Assembly (NCBI RefSeq): GCF_021018805.1
Contig: NC_086248.1
Coordinates: 96,185,239-96,249,238 of the forward strand
DNA length: 64,000 nt
Direction: 5' to 3'
From: Prinia subflava
Taxonomy: Eukaryota; Chordata; Aves; Passeriformes; Cisticolidae
In this document: in pieces, positions 1 through 11,600 of the stretch
Layout of the letters: each line of letters begins with the position of its first letter
How positions within the stretch are numbered: position 1 is the stretch's first letter
The notes under the pieces: model-generated
Databases searched by the model: none
What the model was told of the DNA's origin: nothing
What the model saw: the letters and a program-made list of their open reading frames with translations, nothing else
Made by a program: the position numbers and the translations under genes

Positions 1-35
1 CTGCAAAAGAACCCAGGTAAGGGATATGGGCTTAC

Positions 36-205
36 CTCTGATGGCCCAATGTGTTCTCTGGAATAATCCTTCTCTAGTGACTCGACATAGCAGCTCAGGA
101 ACTCTGCAGCTCTTTTCCACTGCTTTTGGAGCAAGGCATCCTGAATGTAACTTAAACATGCTTCCTTGCTCTTCTTGAAGTTTGACTTGTGTTCATTGGA
201 AGATA
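36..205 (-). CDS. TAF1A: TAF1A internal coding exon
   Basis: The acceptor is a T/G-rich tract ending TTTAG (complement of 206-207) and the donor is GAG|GTAAG (complement of 36|35-31). The exon is 170 nt long: two bases completing a split codon, then 56 codons. It contains the conserved helical segment [19 protein letters not shown]. Only one of the three frames is open. This exon is the main proof of gene identity. Confidence 0.87.
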
Positions 206-1835
206 CTAAACAAACAAAAAACAAACAAAAATCAACCAAGCCCACAGCTGTCACAGCCCCTATTCACACAGCCACATGCTCTCCATTTCAGCGTCTTTCC
301 TGTGTGGACACTACAGAGAGTCATCTTAAGCTCTGTGGTTTTGAAAATAAACACATCTGTTAGTCCACAGGGAAGCAAGACTATGGGAAAAGCTGGAAAT
401 GTGATATGAAGTGACATCTTCCATAAGCAGCACACAGCTGTGCTTGAAATTTCCATTCATCTGAAACACTGCATAGCCAATTGTCTCACACTACTGCCCT
501 GCTAGAATCAAGGAGCCATGGTGCTTTGACAACTTCACAGTACATTTTGTCATATTTTGGGGACTACTCTCTTCACTTGATTAATCACCACCTAAATTTG
601 TGATCCCACAGTGCTGCAGATTTGCATGCACACAAAAAACCAGACCATTCCAGTACCAAAGGCTAAGCAATTCCCACAAAGATAAACATAGAGAATTACT
701 CTTATTTGAGTACAAGGCTGCAAAGAGGCCACTTGGCCTTTTTATATCAATAGCAGGTCAATTTCTACTGAAACCAGTACGAAACTGAAACTTCATTCCC
801 AAGAAGTCTGTTTAAAGCTCACAACTGTATGACCCCACAACAATGCTTATCCATAAAAAGCCACCTGAAGGCACATGAAGACCTCACCAAGACACCTCCT
901 ACCTGGATGCCATAGGCAAAGGAATAATTCAAACAATGTCTAAATCAGGTAGGCACAGAACCATTTGGGTTGGAAGGGAACTCTGGAGATCATCCAGTCC
1001 AACCCTCTGCCAAGGCAGGGTCACCTGGAGCAGGTGACACAGGAACGTGTCCAGGTGGGGTTTGAAAATCTCCAGAGAGGGAGACTCCACAAATGCCCTG
1101 GGCAGTCTGTTCCAGTGCCCTGCCAGCCTCAGTGTCAAGATCTCCTCATGCTGAGGTGAAACTTCTTGTGCTTTAGTTTATGGCCACTGCACCATGTCCT
1201 GTGGCTGGGCACCACTGGAAAGTCTGGCATCATCCCCTTGGCACCTGCCTTTGAGATATTTGTATGCATTAATGGAATCCCCTCTCACACTTCTCCAGAC
1301 TAAAGAGGCCCAGCTCCCTCAGTCTCTCCTCACAGGAGATGTTCCAGACCCCGAATCACCCTTGGTGCCCTCCGCTGGACTCGCTCCGGCAGCTCCACGT
1401 TTCTCCTGTCTCGAGGAGCCCAGAACTGGACACAGCATTCCAGATGTGCCTCATCAGGGCTGAGCAGAGGGGCTGGATCCCTCCCTCGACCTGCTGGCGA
1501 TGCCCTTCCCAATTACTCCACGGATATCCCAATGCCCCTCCTGCCCGCAAGGCTCATAACATAACTACGGCTATTTCGAACCTCTTTCCCGGCGCTAGCG
1601 GACTATTCGCCGGATAAAAGCTGAAACTCTGTGCCACCACTCCCACGGCAGCACGCAGGAGCTCACACAGAGGACGCACAGCCGCTCCGCCCTTACCCGG
1701 CTGCGGCGGCAGGAAGGGCAGGTGAAGGGGCGGCTGCAAGGCGGCCCGAAAGGCGGAGCTCCTCCTCCTCCTTCTCTTCCCCGCCACCACCACCGCCGGC
1801 GCCTCCTCATCCTCCTCCTCCAGGAAGCTGGCCAT
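36..1835 (-). CDS. TAF1A: TAF1A, 5' part of gene (SL1/TIF-IB subunit), continues past left edge
   Basis: TAF1A (TAFI48) is a subunit of the TBP-containing selectivity factor SL1, which places RNA polymerase I on rDNA promoters in the nucleolus. Two minus-strand coding exons are visible: 1835-1697 (start ATG, ends phase 1) and 205-36 (begins with two bases that complete the codon, ends phase 0 at a GTAAG donor at 35-31). The second exon encodes a segment with [15 protein letters not shown] and RAAEF, which aligns with the part of human TAF1A I remember as ACLSFIQEALLKHQW. Exon 1 has no clear similarity to the human N-terminus and was chosen because the ATG sits in a CpG island, has a good Kozak context and the splice phases fit. 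A small exon between them cannot be excluded. The gene stands head-to-head with MIA3, start codons 3.57 kb apart. Confidence 0.8.
206..1696 (-). other. TAF1A first intron
   Basis: The intron holds one CR1 fragment (about 955-1545). I looked for a further coding exon resembling the human stretch missing between the two TAF1A exons and found none with the required phase. The rest is unremarkable AT-rich DNA. Confidence 0.6.
955..1545 (-). repeat. CR1 LINE 3'-end fragment, minus orientation
   Basis: Read on the minus strand it carries the usual avian CR1 landmarks in order: text for the reverse-transcriptase end, the 'groups of blisters' block near 1270-1320 (TCTGGAGAAG), a 'contract/lost' block around 1090, and the terminal GGACTGGATGATCTCC segment near 990. 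About 590 bp are kept, many substitutions, no open frame. It sits in TAF1A intron 1 and ends close to the CpG island. Confidence 0.85.
1697..1835 (-). CDS. TAF1A: TAF1A probable first coding exon
   Basis: The exon begins [13 protein letters not shown], then has a basic cluster KRRRRR and a proline/leucine-rich end, with donor CCGG|GTAAGG at 1697|1696. Forty-six codons plus one base fit the two-base start of the next exon. The ATG context is CGCCATGG. Low conservation and high GC leave the possibility that translation starts elsewhere. Confidence 0.6.
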
Positions 1836-1960
1836 GGCGCGGCCGAGCCGAGGGCGCTGCCTCAGCCGGGGCCGGGCCGCCCCTCCGGCGGCGCTTCCCG
1901 CGGGGCCGGGACGGGAGCTCCCGGCAGGCGCCGCGGCGCGGGAGGCGCGCGGCGGGAGCA

Positions 1961-1976
1961 GCGCATGCGCATGCGC
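1961..1976. promoter_or_regulatory. Two overlapping NRF1-type sites upstream of TAF1A
   Basis: The palindrome GCGCATGCGC occurs at 1961-1970 and again, sharing four bases, at 1967-1976. It matches the known NRF1 consensus (YGCGCAYGCGCR core). It lies about 130 bp upstream of the TAF1A ATG, a usual place for NRF1 in CpG promoters. Confidence 0.65.
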
Positions 1977-2521
1977 GCGGGGGGGCGGGCGGCGCGGCCG
2001 CCATGAGGGGAGAGCGGGCGGGGGGAAGAGCGGGCGGGGCTCCGCAGAGATTCCCTGGGTCCCTCTGCCTGTGGGAGGGGGAAAGGAGGGACGGCGGCCA
2101 GGGGTGGAGCACGGGGGCAGCTGTGTGTGCAGCGGTGTGGCAGCAGGTGTTTATTTCTATGTGTTCCACAATCAGGGCATGACTACAACCGTGCCTAACG
2201 CACTGGTTACTCTAAATCTAAATTAGCGAGCTCCTCCTTCCACTCTTTGCATTAGCTGTATGGCTGCTTTCCTGTTCCTTCGTAACTCATAAAGTTCTTC
2301 AGAAGGAAAAGATCCCGAATCAAAATCCTGTGGTTATAGAGCAGTAATGTTGCCTGTGCTCCCGCAGAGTACCTGGATTTTGGGAATCTGTCTGCCTTAG
2401 ATGTTTTATACTAATTTGTGCTGGAACTTGTGTTTTTTAAACCACTTTGGAACTGAATTTGCCCTGGACTGTTTTGATGTGTGTAAAGTCCAGTTTACCG
2501 CGTAAGATCTCACAGAGGTTT

Positions 2522-2584
2522 ATTTTTGTTGGGTTTTTTTTTTGTGGTTTTGTTGTTGTTGTTGTTTTGTTTTTTTTTTTTTTC
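2522..2584. repeat. T-rich low-complexity tract with (TTG)n
   Basis: Runs of T interrupted by a short TTG array. No poly(A)-tailed retroelement body is adjacent, so a simple-sequence expansion is the simplest reading. Confidence 0.8.
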
Positions 2585-4869
2585 CAGAACTGCCCTAGTA
2601 TGGGAAGGTGAGTAAGTAATAAACGAGTTCAGGTTAAAGGTTTGTGTGGTAGAGTGTCCTGGTTCAGCTGTGATCAATAACCAGTGTCAGGAGTAGTGCA
2701 AGGCAGAACAGTTGTTTGCAGCATTTAAACACTTAAGCCTCAATGTTATACCTTAATATGGTATTTAATAAATCAGTGTGGGGATAACAGAAGTTTCCCT
2801 TTGCGTTTTCTTTATTTTTAATCCTGTGTTCGTCCAATAAAGGCCAACATTTCAGTTCCTAAGTATTGTTACTAATGGATAACTAACCTACTTGACTGAT
2901 GAAAATAAACTGTTGCACAGCACCACATCTTTATCACTGCCATCCTCTTTGACTGTCCTTTATAATTTATACCTTGTGTGCCTCGTTGATCACCAGTGTT
3001 CCCCAAGTTTGATGTCACTTCCTACAACACCTCTGATCTTCTGCTAGCTCAGTATTCTAATTTCAGAATCCAATTTATCCCCGTTTTTTTTGGAAAAGTT
3101 CTCACTTTTGCATGCAAGGACATTTACTTTTGGCTTGTTAGTTTTATTTTCCTGTGTCATACATAAGTGAGTGTTTCCTGATCCTTAGGTAAATTTAGCC
3201 AACTATCTTGTTAATGGGTATCTGCTACTTTAGTAGATATTTTAGTGCAGAAGAAATAGGAGAACTGCTTTGTAAGAGTAGATGAATGTTAGATACCTCA
3301 TGTACAGTGGGACCACAGTCATAGCTGAATACCTGCTTCCAAGTTTGAGGTTGAAGCCTGGAAGGAAATTTTGCCTGGAACACCTTAATCAAACCAAATG
3401 ATATATTTTTCTTTTCTTTCACACCTTGAGGAAAGCTGGGTATGTTAATAAGTGGCTACATTATTACCCTGAAATACTTGAAATGGTAGGAAATATTTGA
3501 CAGTTGCGGTGGTAAACTGGTGTGTACCAACTGCAAGCAACTCGTTATGGCACAATAAAGGCAGTGACTTACACAAGAAGTATGTGATCTCATTTTTCTC
3601 CACATCTCCCTTTCCTGCCCTTGTCTTTACAACCACAGACACCATTACATTTTTATCTTGGTCTTTAATAAGGAAAAGCTTGATATTTTTTACTGATGGA
3701 AAACAACCAAACAGCTCTTTCTTCACAAGAAATGTGATCTAATAATGTGGGCATTACACAACAAGAAATATTAATGTCGAGGAAAGAATGCTTGTCTTTC
3801 ATTCATACAGTTATCACAAAATGTGAATTGAATGTATTTACTTCCATATTGTAAATTGTGACAAGCTTCTAGATTTTCTGAGTTAGGCTTTCTTGGAGCT
3901 TTTAATCAGCCAATATCAGTGACGGCAAATAGATATCACCTCATTTTCTAAGATGTGAAACACAAAAATGCAGGAGAGCTACAGCCACTATACTGCATGA
4001 GGCCTGGAGAACACACACGAGCAGTGGGTGAATGAATCATTGCATTCCTGTAGGATGTGGGTCCTGGGGATGCACAGGACTGTAGGAAATGCCGGGGTGT
4101 CCATGGGATGCTGGGCAAAGAGGTACCAATAGCTGTTTCTACCTTGACACGTTTTCATAGTGTGATTAAAATGTTAAACTGCTCTAGATGGGTGCTGAAA
4201 ATGAAACACATATTTCTCAGAGGTTACACAGGAGCAACTAAGCCTGGATCTAAGGCCTTGTACAGCGAGACTGTGGAAATGAGTCTGGAGTGAAAATCAA
4301 TAGGCCTGAGGATGGAAGAGGAACACATGCAATTAGCAACAGCAATTGCTAACTCTTGAGATGTAGCATTTAAAAGGGCTCTTAAAAAGCTCTTGAAAAA
4401 CCCCTCAGCTGCTTTGACAAGCACAAAAAAAAAATTATTATTCACCTTGACTATTCATTCTATGAGTGCCTATTCATTTTGGGAGCAGCTTCAGAATTTG
4501 CTCTGGAAAGTAGAAAAAAAACCCGAAAAATTTGGTGATTTGATTCACCAGCAAGAGGGTTCTCTTGTGTCACCAGTCCTTTCTCAGCTGCACCTTTTAT
4601 TCTCTTTGCCTACTCAGGCTACTATGCTGAACAAATAACAAAAAGAGAAAGGGAAGTTTTGTTCATCTGCATTGTGACTTCTGCTGTCATTTTACCATTT
4701 TAGATCTCTAAGGCAATATTGAGGTGATGGATGTGACGAAAAGGCAATGCTAAGTGCAGGCACACTTGTGAGTAGCACAAGTACCCAACAGCTAAAATGT
4801 ACCAGCAAGTGGAAGCTGAACTGCAGAACGGCGAGGACAGCCAGGCCTGCGGAACCCTGCGCTCCCGGC

Positions 4870-5600
4870 TGCTGTGAAACCAGCACTTTCCCCAGTGGCA
4901 TCACGGGTGAATGAGCTCCTCCGCCCGCGGCACCGCAGCTGTAACCTCAGACTCTCGGAGGGCGCCGAGGAAGTGGCGGCTGCTGCTCTGCAGCAGAGAC
5001 AAGAACTGCTCGGCGGGGCAGGAAGGAGAGCAGCCAAGTGCGTGTTCGCATCTGTCGTGTCCTTACAGGGCGGCACCTACAGCCTTTCTATAGGTTCTTG
5101 TTACTCCAGCGATCCTCTGCTAGAGAAACTCGCACAGGTAAGGGGCAGGACCTTCCTTCTTTTCTGGCCTGCGAAGGGGGTAAAGTAGCCTGACTCCTGC
5201 TCGGCGCAGCGCCCAGAGCCGCTGCCTCCTCGGGATCGGGATGCCGCCGGCAGCGAGAGAGGGAGGGTCCGTGCGCTGCCCTCCTCCCGCGGCGGCGGCG
5301 GGGCCGGGCTTGTCCCTCCCCCGCCACATCGCCCTCCCGCCGGCGCTGCTGACGTGTCTGCTCCCTCCTTCCCGGCGCGGCTCCCTCCCTCCCGGCGCCC
5401 GCCGACATGGCCGCAGCCGCGCCGCCGGACCCCCGGCTGCTGCTGGCCCTGCTGCTGCTGCTGCCGCCGCCGGGCCCGCGCTGCGCCGCCGCCGGGCCCG
5501 ACCTGGGCCGCCGCTTCGCCGAGCGCAAGCGCTGCGCCGACCTCGAGTGCAGCAGTGAGTGGGGGCGGCGGGCACGGCCCCGGCGAGGGGGTTGTGGGCG
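4870..5600 (+). promoter_or_regulatory. MIA3: CpG-island promoter of full-length MIA3
   Basis: A GC-rich, CpG-dense segment ends just after exon 1 of MIA3. It has no TATA box that I can see. An ACGT-core element, GCTGACGTGT, lies at 5348-5357, 49 bp before the start codon; it resembles sites for bZIP factors of the unfolded-protein response and CREB families. Confidence 0.7.
5407..5554 (+). CDS. MIA3: MIA3 exon 1: signal peptide and start of SH3-like domain
   Basis: The ATG is followed by a leucine-rich hydrophobic core (residues 11-19) and a proline-rich, small-residue cleavage region around residues 20-30, so a secretory signal peptide is clear. Residues 40-48, RKRCADLEC, carry the first cysteine pair (Cys43, Cys48) of the MIA fold. 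The leucine run is coded by a CTG/CTC array likely to vary in length. The donor is AGCA|GTGAGT, phase 1. Confidence 0.9.
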
Positions 5601-8600
5601 AAGGTGCCTCCCGGAGGCTCTTCCCAAAGCCCTCTCCTTCCGCCGGCTCTGGCACGGAAACTGGGGAGAATCGGGGAAACGGGAACGCTTCGCCCACGCG
5701 CGCCGTCCCTCTCTCCTCGGCCAAGTTTTCAGATCCCCGCAGCTCCGTGTTTGGTTTTTTTTTTTTCCCCTGCAAAGCCCCTTAGTGATAAACCCGCTCG
5801 CTGGGTGTTCTCTGGGATAATTTCAAGACCGATTCGCCGGGACACAGATGTCATCTTTCTGATTTAACTTAATAATTAGCTTCATAGCGCACTCCTGAAG
5901 TGTAGTTCGCCAGTGCTTTGTCAAATCCTTGTCTTGACTAGAATGCTTTTCTTTTCTAGCTATAACTTGCTTTTTCTTTTTTCTTAGCTATAACTTGGCT
6001 TGTTTGTTTGTGTTAATTGTAGCTAAAATTTCTTAGTTATGCTTTCAATTTAGTTCTTATCTCTTGACCAATCTGGAAAATAGCAACGCGGTGCAAGCGA
6101 GGAGGTCTTGTTTACTGCCAGTTAGCAAAGACACTTTCCTTGTGCATTATATTTTAAGTCATGCTCTTCTCTTTGTTTTCTTTGGACAGTGTTAATGTGC
6201 CGAGGGAAGGCCATGCGGGATTTTAAAGGTCCGGATTGTCGCTTTGTAAATTTTAAGAAGGGAGAGGCGGTGTTTGTATATTATAAACTAATAGGAGAAT
6301 CAACGGAGCTTTGGGCTGGAAGTGTAAGTACTGTAAAACATTTCTTCTGTTTGCTCTTCTTGGTAATCTATTTTAATTCCTTTTGCCTTGTAAGAGAATG
6401 CTTGGAGTTCTGAACATGGCTAAATAACACAGTGAATGCTGCTTTGTCATGAGGCCGGTGGTAACTGGGATGAGGTTTGATCAAACCTGAGTGCTGTGAA
6501 AAATAGGCAACATTAATGTGTCCAAACACTGTTAGAAAACTGCCTTCGTGTTAAAAACCTCCCATTGCAGCACTGTCCGTGGTGGTGGCCAGAGGCCTAC
6601 CTGGAAGCTCAGCCTCCCTTGGCACTTAGGGAGGCTTAAGCCTGTGCTTGTGTTCTCTCATGACGTGGTCTCATCCTGCACTCTGTAATCCTTCTGAAGA
6701 TCGCTGCATGTGCATGTTTTAATTGTGTTTCTCGTCCTAATATTCATCTGCGTTCTTCCCCTTTTTATCTCAGCTGCATGCAGAGCTGGAGGAAAAATAG
6801 GTAGTAAAACTAGAAAGGATTAAGGTAAATTTGATTTCTAAAAGCTCTGCCTCTCTCAGCCGTGCTGCAGCAGCTTGCAGAGTAGTGGCCTTGTCTGAGT
6901 CAGCGTCCTTGGACAATCTGAGAGGCTTCTGCTAATAGAGAAGGAACATCCCCATACTTGCAGTTACTTCGTAGAAAGCTCCTCTCAACTTTCATAAGCA
7001 CCTTATTTGCCTGGCAGAGGCAGAACTGAGATATCATGGAGGAAGAGCAGTTTCTTTGAGCTTCCCTCGAAAATGTTGACAACCCAGAGGTTGCTTAGAC
7101 TGAGTCCCAGTTGCTTTCTTCCCTATGTTTCCCCTACATCCTTTTTAGTGTCCAAATTGTTTACTTCGACCTCCTTTCTTACTCAGGTCTTCTAGAAAGG
7201 ATAAACAATTTTGACAGTGGTCTAGGATGCTTGAAGCCACACCTGGGTGTTGACTGTGGGCCCAGTGGTTTAGTGAAAATCAGGATGTATCACTTTCTGT
7301 AACCACTTGGGGCTGGGTGTAGACAGCCAAGCTCTCAGTAGGAGGTGAATCCAATTAGAACGATAGGGAAATTAATAGAAAAACTGCAGCACGTGGTTAA
7401 AGAAGAGTTAACAATTCTGTCATGCTGGTAATTCCCTTCTGACATGTACTGTACCATAAATAATCTGGGTAATTAGCTGGTACAGGTTTCCAGGGCTGCC
7501 AGTTCTCGAGATGCGAAGTAGCAGCGTGGGGCCAATTTTGCATCTTCTAACAAGGTGTAATGTAGGCTGCAAGATCAGACAGCAAGTTAAGGTAATTGCT
7601 GAGTTAATAAGCAGTTTAATTATTCACTGATAGGCAGCTCATGCAACAGTTAGGTGTGTCTCCAAGTTAAAAGGATGTTTGCTGTGAGTTTAACAAATAA
7701 AAGCTGCGGTTGGCAGGTTGGAAAGAATTGCAGAGCTCCATTTTATTTGTTGTCATTTTTCAACTGTGTTACGTGATTTTCAGTGCTCCTTTCAGGGCAG
7801 TGCTGCCAGACTGATTCCTTTTGGTTGGTGGCTATAACTTTCATTTCTTATATCCCTCTTTGTCTGACTGTTGCTGCATCAGTCATAACCCTGCAACAGC
7901 CGGCACAGCAGTGCTGCAGCGGGGTCAGGGGTGCCTGCCTTTGCATTTTGAGTAGGGCACTGGCACGGCTGCTGCTGTCCCTGACTCACAGATAGCACCG
8001 GGGTCTCTCTGCTGCAGCGTGACTTTCTGTGTCAGATTTGGCTGGGCAGCCTCGTTTCCCATGCCAGGTTTGGCTGGGCAGCTTGATTTATGCAGGCCAG
8101 CCGTGCCTGCTGTGTGAAGTCTTGGAGCCAGGGGGAAGCTGCTGCTTGCTAATTAAAACCAGGCTACCCAGTGAGGTCTGCCATCAAAAGAATTCCAATG
8201 GAAGGCATGTTACCTTCTGCCATGGCCCTTTTGGGATCTCCTGCATGACTTGCATGACTTCATGTGGGCTTTGTGTGCATCATTTGATCCCATCCATGTA
8301 CCCTGCTGCCTTTTTCCATTTGCCAAAGATTTTTTAGGGAAAGGATTTATTAGGGCAGAGTAGAAGCTATGAAATCAAGGGTCTAGCTGGAGTTCTGATT
8401 GTCAGGTATTGAGCAGAGGTCAGGAGAATGTGTGTATGAGAAGCTTCAACTAATGCAGCCTGGGGCTTATTTCAAACAAGTTGTAAATACAGACTCTAAT
8501 TCCAAAATCAATTTGAAGGAGCCAAGAGAAATACAATAGTATTTCTGACCTGAAGGGAGATGATAAGAAAAGGAGCCTTTAACCGACGCTGAAAAATCTA

Positions 8601-11600
8601 TAGCAGTTGGGACTGGGCTTTATTTGCCTTTGCTTTGCTAATTCACTCCACCCTTTTCAAGCCATTGTTGATTTTTTTTTCCCTGTGCCAGCAAACATGT
8701 TGTATTTTGACAAAATAGCTTCTTTATTTTGTGATGCCAGTCTTGAATACTAAATTGCTTACAGCATACACTCTATGTTCACTGGTTATTTTGCATGTGA
8801 AAAAAATTCTAGAACCCAGCTGTAATATGTTTTCTATACATTGTATGGCCTGTAGCTTTTAGCAGAGCTCTCTAAACCTCACTAGTAAAGCAAAGCCAAA
8901 TGCTTGGAAAATACTCTGTGACTATTATTTAATAGTAATTTTATGTTATGAATTTCATTAATACATCAGTACAGGAAAATGCTTCATTTTTTTCTCCCAA
9001 AGAAAGAGCATATCAAAGCAAAAAGATAGATCATATCAGGTGCTCTCATTGGCCTCTGCACAGTGTCCTGCTCTAAGTCAGTCTCCTCTTAAGCATCAAT
9101 TTTGTGTTCCTTACACCATCAAGTTGTTGTATAGACTCCTGTGCACTTTTCCTGTACTCTGCCCTCACTTTAGCAGGGTCCAGAACTCCAAGAGTACTTC
9201 AGATCATTCCAAATAAAACCTGCTGCTTTTCCACAAAACATTTTGTCAAGGACACTTTAAGATTGTTATTTTATCTTATGGCAAAAGGATGAACTTAATA
9301 CCTTTGATTCCAGTTTGAGAAAACCATATCTGGCTTCTTATTACAAGAAATGGTCTTTACTGCAGATTGTGGCTTCTTTGTGTTGTTGTTTTTGTTCGTT
9401 TTCAAACCTTGTACATAGGTTAGTAGAAAAAAGACAGGGTGGATAAAATTAAGTAAAACAGGAAGACAGTATTTCTGGAGGACCCAGAGGGTCAGGGCAA
9501 TACTGTGTTTTTCTTAACATTGCCAATGCTCAGCAGGTGCAAACAAGCTCTTCTCTCCCCTGTGTTCTGAGTTTTAGTTACCTGTGGTGCCTGTGCTTTA
9601 GGGATGTGGGCTTTAAGATTAAAAAGATTTGAACATCCTCTTCCCCAGCTGTTTTCTCTCAGACGGTGTGAGGGTGAGGCTTCTTGGTCAGTGAATCTGC
9701 AGCAGCTGCCTGTTGCACGTGGGCACCAGGGGGGCCACATGCTGTACACACAGCCACGTGTTTTGTCCCTACACAACTGTTTAACTGGGAAGAGAGTGGA
9801 TATTTCTCCCTTAGACACTTGGCATTGATAGTGCCTTTCCTCTCTCATGTCTGTAGAGAATGAATGTTTCCTTTATTTGCACAATGAGGCATTTTTTTCC
9901 CCTTACAAGAGAGGACTTGTAAGGAAAGAAGCAGATGAAATTTTGGGCAGGCAGATCCCATATGGCTTATAAACCACAGAAGTGGCAAACTGGGTCACTG
10001 CAGAGGACTTGTATGGTCAGCAGCTTGGATTGCAATAAAGGAGTTTCAAATTATAATCAGTGATGCCTGATTATAATGGTTGTCACAGAGATTAGTCTAT
10101 AGGGAGACTGTGAAGCTCTAGCTTTTGTTTTCAGAAAGATCATTAAAAACTGGAGTAGAAGTTTAGAGAGAGAGAAATAAGCCAATTTACAACTCTGGTG
10201 TACCACACAAAGACAAGCTTTTGATTTGACTTGTCTAAATGAATTTCCCATTCCCATTGTTAATTCTCAGTAATAAACATACATACGTGATCTGTTTTCA
10301 GTAAGAGAGCATATGTGTTTACAAAAGTGGGGAGGGAACAGCTTGGGGTTTCTTAATATATGTGTAACTACAGGGATGTCAACTATGGAAGGTAAGATCT
10401 GAATGAGAGGTAATTTAAAAAGGAAGTCCTGTAATGTGTCAGTGCTTATTTCACTTGCATATCAAAACAAACACCTCCAAAAATTATTAGTACAAATTAT
10501 TTACTAGATACTAATTCTTTGGGTTTTTTAATACCATTGCAAATCCAGAAAGCTGCAGGCAAGGTTAACCTGTTTCAGTGCTATCAGTGTAATAATATAT
10601 CTGTGTATCACTAATATCCCATACCCAGTTTCTTTTTTAATTTGAACTTTAGATGAGTGTTCTCTCCACACAAACTCTTCAGGAAAATTGGCAATTGTCA
10701 TCTTTCTCCTGTAACAAATGATTGAGGAAATGACCAACTTTATTTTTCCCCCCCAGATATTTTGGTTGTCTAGGAACTCTGTACCTTTCTGGGTGTTTCC
10801 ACCAGGCTCTAATTATCTAAATTATCTAATCAGTGTAGTGATTACATGCAGTTAATATTGGCTTCTTGACAGCTTTTGTCAGAACTCTCAAGTGAGAGCA
10901 TTACTCTGTGTAGATCTTATCCAGTGAGTGATAAGAGAGATTCTTGTCTTCCACTGTTTGCCTTGCCTTAGCACATTGAAAATCACTGTTCTGTGGCTGA
11001 TTTTTGCTTGTGTCAGACACTGAAGAGCAGCAAAGCATTTGCAGAGGGTGGTATATTTTCCACACAGGTTTTTAAATGATTAGTACATTGAGTACAATTT
11101 TGCATTTCCCTACAATCTGCTTTAAGAAAAATTTTTCCAAAATAAGTTCCAAAGTGAGCGTATTTTGCGCTATAATATTTTGCACGGATTTAAATCTTGT
11201 TAGTCAAAGATCCTCTTCTGCTTGCTGCTTGAGAAAATCCTTGAGGTGTGTGTGGTGCCTCTGGTGCCTGAACAATAGCAGTTAAAGCACATGAGCCAGA
11301 AGGCCTGGGCCTTATTCCCAACTCTCCTGATTTGTTATAAGTCAGGCTTTAAAACATGAACAGTAAAACTTAAGCCAACTTCACAAGGCTGTTGTGAAAT
11401 GTAATTATAAAACCTCGGTGAAAACTCTTGCATGAAAAAGGCATCACTGGTCTTCTTTTATTCACTGTGTTAAACTTCATTTGGAATACTTCAGTCAGTT
11501 CAACATATTTGCTACTGGTGTCTGCAATTTTTGACATAGTCATGTCGTTACTAAACCTTTACTGCTTTTTGTTTATTTGTGTTTGTTTGTTTGTTGGCAG

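Larger units (their letters stand above)
1640..2060. promoter_or_regulatory. CpG-island promoter of TAF1A
   Basis: GC and CpG density rise sharply at about 1640 and fall after 2060. It covers the TAF1A start codon (1835) and its upstream side. No TATA box is apparent. Open frames through it on both strands are products of low stop-codon density. Confidence 0.75.
1836..5406. other. TAF1A-MIA3 intergenic region
   Basis: It contains the upstream halves of two CpG islands (to about 2060, and from about 4870). Between them is AT-rich DNA with a T/TTG-rich tract at 2522-2584 and no coding exon, LINE fragment or RNA gene that I can recognise. Confidence 0.6.

Noticed and set aside
844..930. A possible extra TAF1A exon ending CATCCAG|GTAGGAG on the minus strand
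   Set aside because: In the phase required by the flanking exons it meets a stop after three codons, and its acceptor is poor.
1555..1620. A GGTTCGAAATAGCC string on the minus strand resembling a tRNA B box
   Set aside because: It does not match the B-box consensus beyond GGTTCGA and no A box or cloverleaf can be drawn around it.
1631..2226. Plus-strand frames through the TAF1A island
   Set aside because: Low-complexity Ala/Arg/Gly/Pro translations opposite the TAF1A exon, no splice or similarity support.
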